Below, piece after piece: positions 1-9,189 of a stretch of DNA of 11,175 nucleotides. The translations under genes and the position numbers were made by a program. Every line of letters starts with the position of its first letter. Within the stretch, counting starts at the first letter, position 1. The stretch covers positions 160,371 to 171,545 of the forward strand of contig MU646560.1 in assembly GCA_026770585.1 (NCBI GenBank), given 5' to 3'. The DNA comes from Baffinella frigidus (Eukaryota; Cryptophyceae; Cryptomonadales; Baffinellaceae). Below the pieces are notes generated by a model, which was not told the DNA's origin, made no database searches, and was given only the letters and a program-made list of their open reading frames with translations.

Positions 1-130
1 AGGGTTGAGGGTTGAGGGTTGAGGGTTGAGGGTTTAAGGTTTAGGGGATGGGGTTTAGGGTTTAGGGTTTGGAGGTCAGGGCTTAGGGTTCAGAGTTTAG
101 GGTCTAGGGTTTCAGGTTTCAGGATTTAGT
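1..130. repeat. GGGTTGA / GGGTTTA heptamer array
   Basis: About five GGGTTGA units, then degenerate GGGTTTA and GGGTTCA. Confidence 0.85.
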
Positions 131-171
131 CATACAGCAGAGTGTAATCAGAAGTGTAGGGTTTAGGGTAT

Positions 172-210
172 GCCTGGGTTTTCCCCTCTCCGTCCGTGCG
201 GAGTGTAGGG
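172..210 (-). pseudogene. Exon-9 3'-end copy (D6), deleted
   Basis: Codons for RTDGEGKT followed by CAG|GCATACC; the GCCCTCGAC of exon 9 is missing. Confidence 0.65.
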
Positions 211-414
211 TTCGGGGTGTGGAGGTTAGTTGTTGGAGTTTAGGATAGTTGGAGTTTAGGATTCGGGGGTTGGAGTTGAGTTGGAGTTAAGGTGGAGTTG
301 AGGATTCGGGGGTTAGTTGGAGTTTAGGATTGGAGTTTGCCATCTCGGTGATGGTGGTTGCAGCCCTCGCTTCGGTACTGTACCGATTACACTCTGCTCT
401 ATGACTAAACCCTC

Positions 415-471
415 GAACCCGAAACCCTGCACCAGGGGGTGCAGGTTTCGGTGGTGCAGGGTTTCGGGTTC
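415..471. repeat. Perfect 19-bp inverted repeat of a heptamer-like block
   Basis: GAACCCGAAACCCTGCACC at 415-433 and its exact complement at 453-471. Outside it, CACTCTGCTSTATGACTAAA occurs at both 391-410 and 471-490. Confidence 0.8.
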
Positions 472-570
472 ACTCTGCTGTATGACTAAACCCTCAAACC
501 TGAAACCCTACACCCTGAACTCTGAACCCTAAGCCCTAAACTCCAAACCGTGTAATCAGAGGTGTAGGCT

Positions 571-609
571 TTGGTTGAGCGCAGTCTTTCCATCGCCGTC
601 CGTTTTGAG
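571..609 (-). pseudogene. Exon-9 3'-end copy (D4)
   Basis: Codons for LKTDGDGKTALNQ. Seven of nine codon differences from exon 9 are synonymous by hand count. Confidence 0.78.
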
Positions 610-657
610 GGGGGGTTAGGGTTTGGGGGTTGGAGTGTAGGGTTCAGGGCTTCGGGT

Positions 658-697
658 ATGCCTGCCCGAGGGCGGTTTTTCCCTCTCCGGCTTATGA
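658..697 (-). pseudogene. Exon-9 3'-end copy (D5), decayed
   Basis: Nucleotide match to the GGCGAGGGGAAAACCGCCCT part of exon 9 with small indels; ends CAG|GCATACC like exon 9. Confidence 0.65.
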
Positions 698-1017
698 TGT
701 GGGGTTCGAGGATTGAGGTTTGGGGGTTTAGGGTTTGGAGTGTGGTGCTTAATGTCCAGGGTTCAGGGTTCAGGGTGCAGCATTTGGTGGGGTGATAGGT
801 TCAGGGTGCAGCATTTGGTGGTGTTCAGGGTTCAGGGTGCAGCATTTGGTGGGGTGAAGGGTTCAGGGGCGCCCCGCCGAAGCCAACTGTCCGAGGTGAC
901 TGCCTTGTCATGTTCCGTCGAACTGCCTAGTCATGTCGCGACCTAGCTCTCGGATAACAGATAACAGGGGCTGGCTCCGCCGTCATCGTCGTTCTACGTT
1001 TCAGGTTTAGAATGCCC

Positions 1018-1055
1018 CTGGTCGAGGGCGGTTTCCCCCTCGCCGTCCGTTTTGA
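1018..1055 (-). pseudogene. Exon-9 3'-end copy (D3)
   Basis: Codons for LKTDGEGETALDQ, then GGGCATTC in place of the GC donor region. Confidence 0.8.
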
Positions 1056-1130
1056 GGGGGGGTTAGGGTTTGGAGTTTGGGGGTTGAAGTTTAGGGGTTT
1101 TGACTACAGCGTTTAGGGTTGAGGGTATGC

Positions 1131-1202
1131 CTGGTCGAGGGCGGTTTTCCCCTCGCCGTCTGTCTTGAGCGGGTCTGCCTCGTAGCGGAGGAGCAGCCGT
1201 AC
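1131..1202 (-). CDS. HECTD1: Exon 9 (last in window) of the HECTD1-like gene: ankyrin repeat
   Basis: Acceptor ACCAG|G at 1203-1205, phase 0, 24 codons (residues 235-258): VRLLLRYEADPLKTDGEGKT then ALDQ. It completes the ankyrin repeat begun in exon 8 (RPDM|VRLLLRYEADP) and opens another (GEGKTALDQ). The donor appears to be CAG|GCATAC, a GC donor; reading on gives a stop after a few codons. The next exon must be left of position 1. Copies of the 3' end lie at 1018-1055, 658-697, 571-609 and 172-210. Confidence 0.82.
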
Positions 1203-3921
1203 CTGGTTTGGGGTGTGGGGTTTGGGGTTTGGGGTTTGGAGTTTGGGGTTTGGGGTTTGGGGTTTGGGGTTTGGGGTTTGGGGTTCGGGGTTTAAGGTTT
1301 AGGGTGTAGGGTTTAGGTTTTAGGTTTAGGGTTTGGGGTTTAGGTTTAGGAGTGTAAAGTTTGCCTCGTAGCGCAGAAGGAGCCGGGCCTAGTGGGGGAG
1401 GGAGGCTTGGGGTTCAGGTTTCAGGGCATGGGGTTTGGGCTCGAGGGTTGAGGGTTTGGGGCTGAGGGTGTGAGGTCTCGGGCCTCGGGCTTCGGATTTC
1501 GGATTTCGGTTTTAGAGATGGTGGTTTGATACGGTTTCGGGTTCCAGGATTCGGGTTTCGGGGTTCGGATGTATGTACCATGTCCAGGCGGCTGAAGCGT
1601 GCGGCGTAATGCAAGGGGGGGGTTGCGCCCGAGGTTCTGGGTGCATGGTTTCGGGAATATGTGGTATACGGCTTGGGATTTAGGGTACACGGATTCGGCA
1701 GTCGGGTTGACCATGTCCAACGTGAGGAGGAGGGAGGGAGGAGGGAGGGGCTCGAGGGTAACAACTTGAGGCTCTCAACTTACGGATCGAGAGTCATAAC
1801 TCAACGTGAGGCTCATGGTTTCGGGAATATGTGGTATACGGTTTAACTATATGCCCCCGCGCAAACCCATGCCCCCGCGCCCGTGTACCTTAAATCCCCC
1901 GACGACGAGGTGCCCGTAATGGATTCGGGAGTAAAATCCGGATTTAGGGTACACGGATTCGGGAGTCGGGTTGACCATGTCCTCCTCACCCAACGTACGG
2001 AGGAGGGAGGGAGGAGGGAGGGGCTCGAGGGTAACAACTTGAGGCTCTCGACTTAAGGATCGAGAGTCATAACTCAACGTGAGGCTCGAACGTAACAAAG
2101 AGAGAGACATTACCATGTCGGGGCGGCTGAATCGCGCGGCGTAATGCAAGGGGGGGTTGCGCCCGAGGTTCGGGTCCGCCCCGTTCTTGATCAGAAGCTC
2201 CGCCATTTCCTAGTGGTTCGGGTGTCGGGTTCACGGACTAGTCTCAAGTTGACAATCTGGAGGGCCGTACAACTCCGTCAACTTTGAATTAGGGTTTTGG
2301 GTTCAGGGGTTGGGGTTGGGGATTTGGAGTTCGTTCTTGATCAGAAGCCCCGCCATCTCCTGGTGTGTCGGGTTTCGGGTTCACGGACTACACTGCCACG
2401 GCGGAGTTCTTGTATTGATCAATTCAAGGGTGAAAATCGATTTTCAACAACCCATTACGGGTACCTCGTTTCTAAAGTTGACAGATTTGTGGGTGTGTTG
2501 ACTTTTACAAAAGTTTAGGGCTCGGCTATCTCCTGCAGCGCGGGTCCAGTTTAGTACAAGCAAACCTTTAAAACGCCAAACCTTTCGGTGTTCTGAAACT
2601 ATTTTCGTGTGGCCAACAGATATGAAACCCGCTCTACCTTCGCGTAGAGCGGGTTTGGGGTTTGGGGTTTGGAGTTTGAGGTTTCGGGTTTGGGGTGTGG
2701 GTTTCCGCACCGGGGTGCCGGTGTACGCGGCCCGGTTTCGGTTTTCGGGTTTCGGGTATAGGGTGTGGGGTTCAGGGTTTAGGATTCTGCAGCCAGGTTG
2801 CGAGCCTCGTCCCCAAGGTTTGGGGTGTGACGGTGTACGCACAACGGTCCATTTATTATCGTGGTACTAATTAAGAATCGCTCGGTACAAAGACATGTTA
2901 TTGACCAACATTTCGACTGAAATGGACCAACACTCCAGATTACAGATCAAAATCTCCTTCGTAGCCCACTGTGTGGGCACAGTTCAGGGTCTGGAGTTCA
3001 GGGTTTGGGGTTCAGGGTTCCGCACCGGGGTGCCGGTGTTCGAGGCCCACACGAGAACAGCTGCGGGTTTCGGGTGTAGGGTGCAGGGTATAGGGTATAG
3101 GGTGTAGGGTGTAGGGTGTAGAGTGTAGGGTGTAGGGTGTAGGGTGTAGGGTGTAGGGTGTAGAGTGTAGGGTGTAGGGTGTAGGGTACAGGACCATGAC
3201 CTCCACCAGAAGTCGATGCGCGCGTACGTGGCAGGTTCTTACCCTGAACCCTGAACCCTGAACCCTGAACCCTGAACCCTGAACCCGGTGGAGGGTAGGG
3301 TTGTGGAACCGGGGTGCCGGTGTACGAGGCCCACACCAGGACAGCTGCGGGTTTCGGGTGTAGGGTGTAGGGTATAGGGCATAGCGTTGGAGGGCAGGGT
3401 TGTAAAACCGGGGTGCCGGTGTACGAGGCCCGGTTTCGGTTTTCGGGTTTCGGGTACCCACACTCCAGATTACTGATCAAAATTTCTTTCGTGGCCCACT
3501 GTGCCCACAGTGGGCACACTTCAGGGTCTGGAGTTCAGGGTTTGGGGTTCAGGGTTCCGCACCGGGGTGCCGGTGTACGAGGCCCACACCAGGACAGTCT
3601 GCCCAAAGTGGTCGAGGAAGTTGACGTCCGCACCCGCGTCCACCTGTCGAGGGTGTAGGGTTTCATTAATACATTGTCTGAGATAATATTGGAGCGGTGG
3701 GAGGGCGGGCGGTGCCACTAGCCCTCCGAAATGGACCAAACCCAGGTCTTGTCTTGAGCCATTTCCCGCCTGGAGAGGGTCAAATTCGACCCTTGCCAAT
3801 TTGACCCTTGCCAGGGCAAAAATGTCTACCCAAAATGGTCGAGGAAGTTAACGTCCGCTCCCGCGTCCACCTGGTTGAGGGTTGAGGGTTGAGGGTGCAG
3901 GGAGGGTTAGGGGTTGAAGGT

Positions 3922-3967
<46 letters not shown>

Positions 3968-6900
3968 GGTGTAGGGTTGAGGCAAGGTTGGGAGGGTTAG
4001 GCTCAGGAAAGGTTTGGGGTTTCGGGTTTCGGGTTTCGGGTTCCGGGTTTCGGGTTCGGGTGAGACCGCCTCCATTAACAAATCGAGATTGTCATTCCGG
4101 ATCGCGAATCCCGTCTTTTTATTTCGAGTTTCGAGTTTCGGGTTCCGGGCTTCGGATTCGGTTGCGGGTTTCGGGTGGTCAAATCACCGCTTCCCGGAGC
4201 AAATCGAGGTTGTCGTTCCGGATCGCATGCAGTACCCAAGAAATGACACAAACTGTACCCAATCCCGGTTTTCCCGCGAGAGATTTCATCCCGCCAGGTA
4301 TTTGTTTTAAATGGTTGGGAGTTCCCCGAATACACGAAATTTACCACACAATTGGTCACGTCCAGGGCTGGACACGACTGATTTGGCCAATTGTGTAGTA
4401 AATTTCGTTGATTCGGGGAACTCCCAACCATTTAAAACAAATACCTGGCGGGATTAGATTTGGCCCTTCGCGGGTTTCGGTCTTTGCCAACAGTCGTGGG
4501 ACCCTGATCCACGAACCTTAAACAACCCAAACGCTACACCCTAAACCCCGAATTCCGAACCCCAAGCCAGGTAGGGGTTTGGGGTCGAACCGCTTCCAGG
4601 AGCAAATCGAGGTTGTCGTTGCGGATTGCATGCAGTAGAGCGCTTGCGGGAAAACTTGGCCGATTTCAACGAGAAATGTTTTCAGAAATGCAGACCTTTT
4701 GTACCAGGACGTGACATGAAACCGGTCCATCTAAACAATTCTGGTACAAATTCAACATTTCTCGTTGAAATCGGCCAAGTGTTCCCGCAAGCGCTCTACC
4801 CAAGAAATGACACAAACCATCCCCAGCCCCGGTTTCCCGCGGGAGATTTGGCCCTTAGCGGGGTTCGGGTTTCGGGTGAGACCGCCTCGAGGAGCAAATC
4901 GAGGTTGTCGTTGCGGATCGCGTCAATGGCTCCAAGGTCCTTGCCCTGCCCCGTGCTCGCCTGCCAGCGAAAGTTGACAGTTTAGTACCAGCGCCGTCAA
5001 CTTTTAAAAGCCCGGACGTGGAACGGGTGAGGAGCTGCGTTTCACCGGGTCGCGCACACTCATTTAGTACCACGAAACGAAACGTCGCGGTATACAGCGG
5101 TTTGGTGTCATTGCGGATTGCGTTAATGGCTCCAAGGTCCTTGCCCTGTCCCGTGCTCGCCTGCCAGCGAAAGTTGACAGTTTAGCACTGCGCTGTCAAC
5201 TTTTAAAAGCCCGGTCTAAACCCTAAACCCAAAAACCCAAAAACCATAAACCGTAAACCCCAAACCCCAAACCCCAAACCCTAAACCCTAAACCACACGG
5301 CCCGACCCGACCTGCTCGTTGCCTAACCGCCAAACCCTAACTGCAAACCCTCCACTCTAAACACTCTAAACACTCTAAACACTCTAAACACTCTCAACAC
5401 CCAGTAAGCCCTAAACCCCCTACGCCCTAATCCCCAAACCCCACACCATGACCCAACCCCCCCAAAAAAACAGGCGCCCCGACCTGCCCGAGGTCTCTGG
5501 ATAATGCGAAAAGCTAACGCCAGCGGACCTCTTAGCCTACGGTAGGAACCCCCCCTCCTCCTACGACGTTTACCACCCCCCCCAAAAAAAAACACGCGCC
5601 CCGACCTGTTCGAGGTCCCTGGAGCGCAGCGGCTTGAGCCCCTCGAAGCCGCGGAACGCGAGCGTCAGCACAACGTCCGCTAGGCCTAGGAGGGCGACGA
5701 CCGTCTTGTCCTCCTGGCTCTCCTTCTGCAGCGCCGCCTGTACGCACGAGGGGGGGGTTAGCCAACCGCACGAGGAGAGGATTAGCCAACCGTCCAGGAG
5801 AGGAGTCAGGGAGGATCAGTCAACATTGGATATCAACAGAGGATATGGCACGACCGTCTTATCCTCCTGGCTTTCTTTCTGCAGTGTCGCCTGGTGGTGG
5901 GGGGGGTACATCCGGATGAGGGTTCAGGGTTCGGGGTTTACTGGACCAGGTACGCACGAGGGGACGATCTCATCCGGACGAGTGTTCAAGATCCCTGCAA
6001 TGAAAATTACTACTCAATTGCTTTGGGACGTGACCGGTCGTGTAGTAATTTTCGTTGCAAATCGGATCGGAGATCCCCGAAATCGTATTCAAGTTGAATA
6101 CTCGCCGCGGTTAGATTAGTCAACCGTCGGGGCGAGGATAAGTCAACAGATGATTAGTCAACTACAAGATCAGTCAACATTCGGGACTATTTATAAGGTC
6201 AGCTATACATGTATAGATAAGGCAACCGACCTGCAGCGCGCCGACGACAACTTTTGACAGAGAAGGGCACGGGGTTCCCCAACAAACTTGGGAAATTGAC
6301 TTTTGAATAACCTCCCATCCAGCCCAGCGTGGGGCCTGGAGGGACCCACGCAGTTAATTTAATTTCGGAACAAGACAGATTCTGTCCCGCTATCTTAGGC
6401 TTCCGACGCGGAAGATACGGGTGTATATGCTATTTTAGGCATGCAATGATGCTATCTTACGCCTTTTTATGTGGACAGATTCTGGTATGCTCCGAGATGG
6501 AATCGGTTGAATTAACTATACATGTATAGATTAGTCAACCGATCTGGAGGGTTTTCGATGAGCATTTTTGTTGAGTAGCTCCTGCGCCAGCATGTGAATA
6601 TTTTCTGGCAACGAAAATTACTACACATTTCCTCTACTAGTACTACTACGATCCCGCTGCGTGGTAATTTTCGTAGCCGGAAAAGAGGTCGATTAAAATG
6701 ATTCGCCGGATCAGGTTCGACAAAGCGGACCTGGAGCAACTATATTTTGTTGGGTTGACTAATCTATACATATTTATGGTCAACTATAAATATGTGTAGA
6801 TTGGGGCAACCGACCTGGAGCGCGCCGACGACGTTTTCGTTGAGCAGCTCCTCCGCCAACTCGCGCGATCCTGGATCCGGATTTAGGCTTTAGCGTTTAG

Positions 6901-9157
6901 GGTGTAGGATTTCGGCTTTAGGCTTTAGGGTTTGGGGTGTAGGATTTCGGCTTTAGGCTTTAGCGTTTAGGGTGTAGGATTTAGGCTTTTGGCTTTAGGG
7001 TTTCGGGGAGTTGGTGGTTTAGGGTTGGGGTGTAGGGTGTAGGGTGTAGGGTGCAGGGTTTGGGGTTTGGAATTTGGGGTCCTGCGCCAACTCGCGCGAT
7101 CCTGGATTCGGATTTAGGCTTTAGGGTTTAAGGTGCAGGATTTAGGCTTTAGGCTTTAGGGTTTGGGGTGTAGGATTTAGGCTTGAGGCTTCAGGGTTTT
7201 GGGGTTGGGAGTTTGGGGTTGGGGTGTAGGGTGTAGGGTTTGGGGTTTGGGGTTTGGGGTTTGGGGTTTGGGGTTTGGAATTTTGGGTCCTGCGCCAGCT
7301 CGCGCGATCCTGGTGTGGAAGAGGGTTGAGGGTTTGGTGGTTTGGGTTTTGGGTTTGGGGTTTAGGGTTTGGGGTTTAGGGTCTGGGGTCAGGGTTTAGG
7401 GGATCTTATTTAGGGTGTAGGGTGTAGGGTTTAGTATTCAGTATTTAGGGTGTCGGGTGTAGGGTGTAGGGTGTAGGGTGTAGGGTGTAGGGTGTAGGGT
7501 GTAGGGTGTAGGGTGTAGGGTGTAGAGTGTAGGGTGTAGGGTGTAAGGTTCTAAGATTTAGGGATCAGGGTGTTGGGTTTAGGCATCAGGGTTTGGGGGT
7601 TAGGGGTTAGGGTGTGGGGCTGTACCGCGGGCGAGGGAGAGGAGCAGGCTGACGATGTTCCCCGTACGGTACGACTCTAGGGCCTCGAGTGTTTTTATCA
7701 GACGGGTTCCGTACTAACAAGGACGCTCCGGTACTAACCTAGGACACGCCGCCGGACGTGACCCTCTTAGACCGTCAGGTCCACTCTTGGAGCCATTGTT
7801 GCCCTTCCCAGGGGTTAGGGTGTGGGGTTGGTACCGCGCGCGAGAGAGAGGAGGAGGCTGACGATGTTCCCCGTACGGTACGACTCGTCCTGCTTTCGGG
7901 TTTCGGGTTCAGCGGCTCGAGCTTGGTGTTTAGGGTAAATAGTGTTTAGAGGTTTTACCATAAACCTAATGCACTGCCAGGCCGGATATTTTGTTCAAGT
8001 CAATTCACCCACAAAATCTGTCAACTTAAAAACGAGGTACCCAGATTGGGTACTTCTTTACTACACATTCGCAAGTGAGTTGACTAATACCAAAACTCCG
8101 CCCTGGCAGTGTAATGTATGAATTAATTGATGTGGGGGAACCAATGTGGGTTTGGCATCCTGCTCGTCGTGCACACACCAGACATTAATTAATGAATCGT
8201 TTAATTCATTGAATTAATTACTTAATTGAGTTATTCAAAAAAGATAGCGCGGCCTGTCTTGAATACCACCACGGCGGCCCAAAATAATACAAAATACCAA
8301 AAGTTGACAGTTTGTCAACATGTGGCGCTGTCTGGTTGTTTTCTTACGGGCAGTACATGTGACCCCCTTGCTAACATTCTTCCTCGTGCGTGCGCTCCGC
8401 GCTGACCTCACCCCTCAACCCTAAACCCTGAACACTAAAACCCAAACACTAAAACCTAAACGCTAAGCCCTAAACGTTAAGCTCTCAACGCTAAGCCCTA
8501 AACGCTAAGCCCTCAAATCCAAACGTGAACCTGTTCGTCATGCTCAGCGTCCTCCCTCTCAATGACCGCAAACCCCAACCCCTAAACCCGAAACCCGAAA
8601 CCCCCACAACCAACACCTGAACCCCGGGGCTCTCTTCGTACTAACCTGCTCGTCGTGCTCGACGAGGAGGGAGGACGTCCTCCCTCTCGATCATAGCGTG
8701 GAGCAACACCGCATAGGTCCTCCCAAACCCTTCACCCGTCACCCTTCACCCGTCACCCTCCACCCTCCACCCTCCACCCTCCACCCTCCACCCTCCACCC
8801 TCCACCCTCCACCCTCCACCCTCCACCCTCCACCCTCCACCCTCCACCCTCCACCCTCCACCCTTCACCCTTCACCCGTCACCCTTCACCATAAACCCTG
8901 ATCCGCTCCAACACTATCTCCATCTCTCTCTCGCTCGCTCTCTCACTCTCTCGCTCTCTCTCTCCGTACCAACCTGCTCGTCGTGCTCAGCGTCCTCGCG
9001 CTCAATCACGGTGCGGAGAAACACCGCACTGGTCCTCCTAACCCCTCCACCCTCCACCCTTGACCCTTGACCCTTGACCCTTTACCCTTGACCCTTGACC
9101 CTAAACCCCCTAAACCCTGATCCGCTCCAACACTATCTCCCCCTCTCTCTCTCTATC

Positions 9158-9189
<32 letters not shown>

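Larger units (their letters stand above)
1..1130 (-). other. Start of the intron after exon 9 (truncated by the window)
   Basis: It contains four copies of exon 9's 3' end and GGGTTTA/GGGTTGA-type repeats. The block 868-1003 is low copy, with an imperfect repeat of TGCCTWGTCATGT; I could not match it to an ankyrin exon. No stop-terminated last exon is recognisable. Confidence 0.55.
1203..2113 (-). other. Intron 8 of the HECTD1-like gene (911 nt)
   Basis: Two related blocks (1943-2088 and 1680-1815), each carrying GACATG|GTCAAC, the last codons and donor of exon 8; a longer frameshifted copy of exon 8 (1579-1640); a copy of exon 9's 5' end (1359-1388); and a GGGTTTG array just upstream of the acceptor. 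Confidence 0.7.
2210..3562 (-). other. Intron 7 of the HECTD1-like gene (1353 nt)
   Basis: Four copies of exon 7's 3' end with GT donors (3409-3431, 3310-3344, 3026-3060, 2711-2733), separated by GGGTGTA arrays, one oppositely oriented GGGTTCA array, and a duplicated block. One copy of exon 8's 5' end with acceptor (2332-2359). The tract 2390-2620 is low copy with a relative of the 7972-8111 foldback. Confidence 0.7.
2926..3600. repeat. Direct duplication, blocks 2926-3065 and 3463-3600
   Basis: Both run CACTCCAGATTACWGATCAA, CACTGTG, TTCAGGGTCTGGAGTTCAGG, then TTCCGCACCGGGGTGCCGGT and the exon-7 end. One block contains true exon 7, the other only its 3' end: a direct record of a junction duplication. 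Confidence 0.85.
3644..4882 (-). other. Intron 6 of the HECTD1-like gene (1239 nt)
   Basis: Three copies of exon 6's 3' end with GT donors (4591-4632, 4188-4232, 4067-4108), two foldback insertions, TTTCGGG and GGGTTGA arrays, and one copy of exon 7's 5' end with acceptor (3797-3870). The stretch 3670-3795 is low-copy sequence with no recognised content. Confidence 0.7.
4918..5215. repeat. Direct duplication, blocks 4918-5014 and 5114-5215
   Basis: One block holds the 5' part of true exon 6, the other copy A2, with acceptor and about 50 nt of upstream intron, at nearly 200 nt spacing. Confidence 0.85.
4961..5605 (-). other. Intron 5 of the HECTD1-like gene (645 nt)
   Basis: It begins with a decayed copy of exon 5's 3' end, then CCCTAAA/CCCCAAA-type repeats (plus-strand orientation), then a good copy of exon 6's 5' end with acceptor at 5107-5160, and ends in a small inverted repeat beside the true acceptor. 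Confidence 0.7.
5738..6814 (-). other. Intron 4 of the HECTD1-like gene (1077 nt)
   Basis: The richest intron in small palindromes (6754-6810, 6607-6678, 6516-6529, 6203-6216, 5996-6060) and in scattered GTTGACTAAT/AGTCAACCG motifs. It contains two copies of exon 4's 3' end (6544-6590, 6231-6250) and one copy of exon 5's 5' end (5849-5890). Few heptamer repeats. Confidence 0.7.
6871..7834 (-). other. Intron 3 of the HECTD1-like gene (964 nt)
   Basis: It starts with a copy of exon 3 (7626-7677), continues with long GGGTGTA and GGGTTTG heptamer arrays, and contains two short copies of exon 4's 5' end with acceptor (7289-7309, 7081-7101). A short low-copy block lies at 7690-7800. Confidence 0.7.

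Noticed and set aside
1-130. A true chromosome end
   Set aside because: The repeats are degenerate, occur throughout the window in both orientations, and are interspersed with exons; they are intronic and not a terminal array.
868-1003. Candidate for the exon after exon 9
   Set aside because: All sense frames are short or contain stops and none resembles the next ankyrin helix; left as unassigned low-copy sequence.
1847-2206. A minus-strand ORF starting at MAELLIKNGADPN as a separate small ankyrin gene
   Set aside because: The ATG is the second codon of exon 8; after PDM the reading continues into intron repeats. Phase-matched neighbours show it is an internal exon.
2785-2845. Low-copy segment between repeats that could encode LGTRLATWLQ
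   Set aside because: No match to the expected domain order and no convincing splice sites.
3192-3236. Possible extra ankyrin exon reading HVRAHRLLVEVM before GTCCTG
   Set aside because: It would sit between exons 7 and 8, where the ankyrin repeat is already continuous; no AG|G acceptor in suitable phase and no copies elsewhere.
2998-3519. Longest minus-strand ORF (173 codons) and its overlapping partners
   Set aside because: It is mostly translated GGGTGTA/CCCTGAA repeats (HPTLYTLHPTPYT). Only the short ASNTGTP/ASYTGTP parts are meaningful, as exon-7 end copies read in a mixture of frames.
4626-4985. Plus-strand ORF of 119 codons
   Set aside because: It runs through a foldback element and antisense to exon 6 and copy A3; no domain and no splice logic.
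6300-6540. Plus-strand ORFs (66 codons from 6329) and minus ORF 6512-6739 as small genes
   Set aside because: Isolated, without domain, and inside intron 4 between exon-4 copies; composition is like the surrounding low-copy intron.
8731-8890. CRISPR or other repeat-spacer array
   Set aside because: Units are 7 nt with no spacers; it is a plain tandem repeat in a eukaryotic intron.
8698-8901. Plus-strand ORF of repeated HPPPST units
   Set aside because: Product of the CCCTCCA heptamer array; any array whose unit is not a multiple of three and lacks stops in all frames gives such an ORF.
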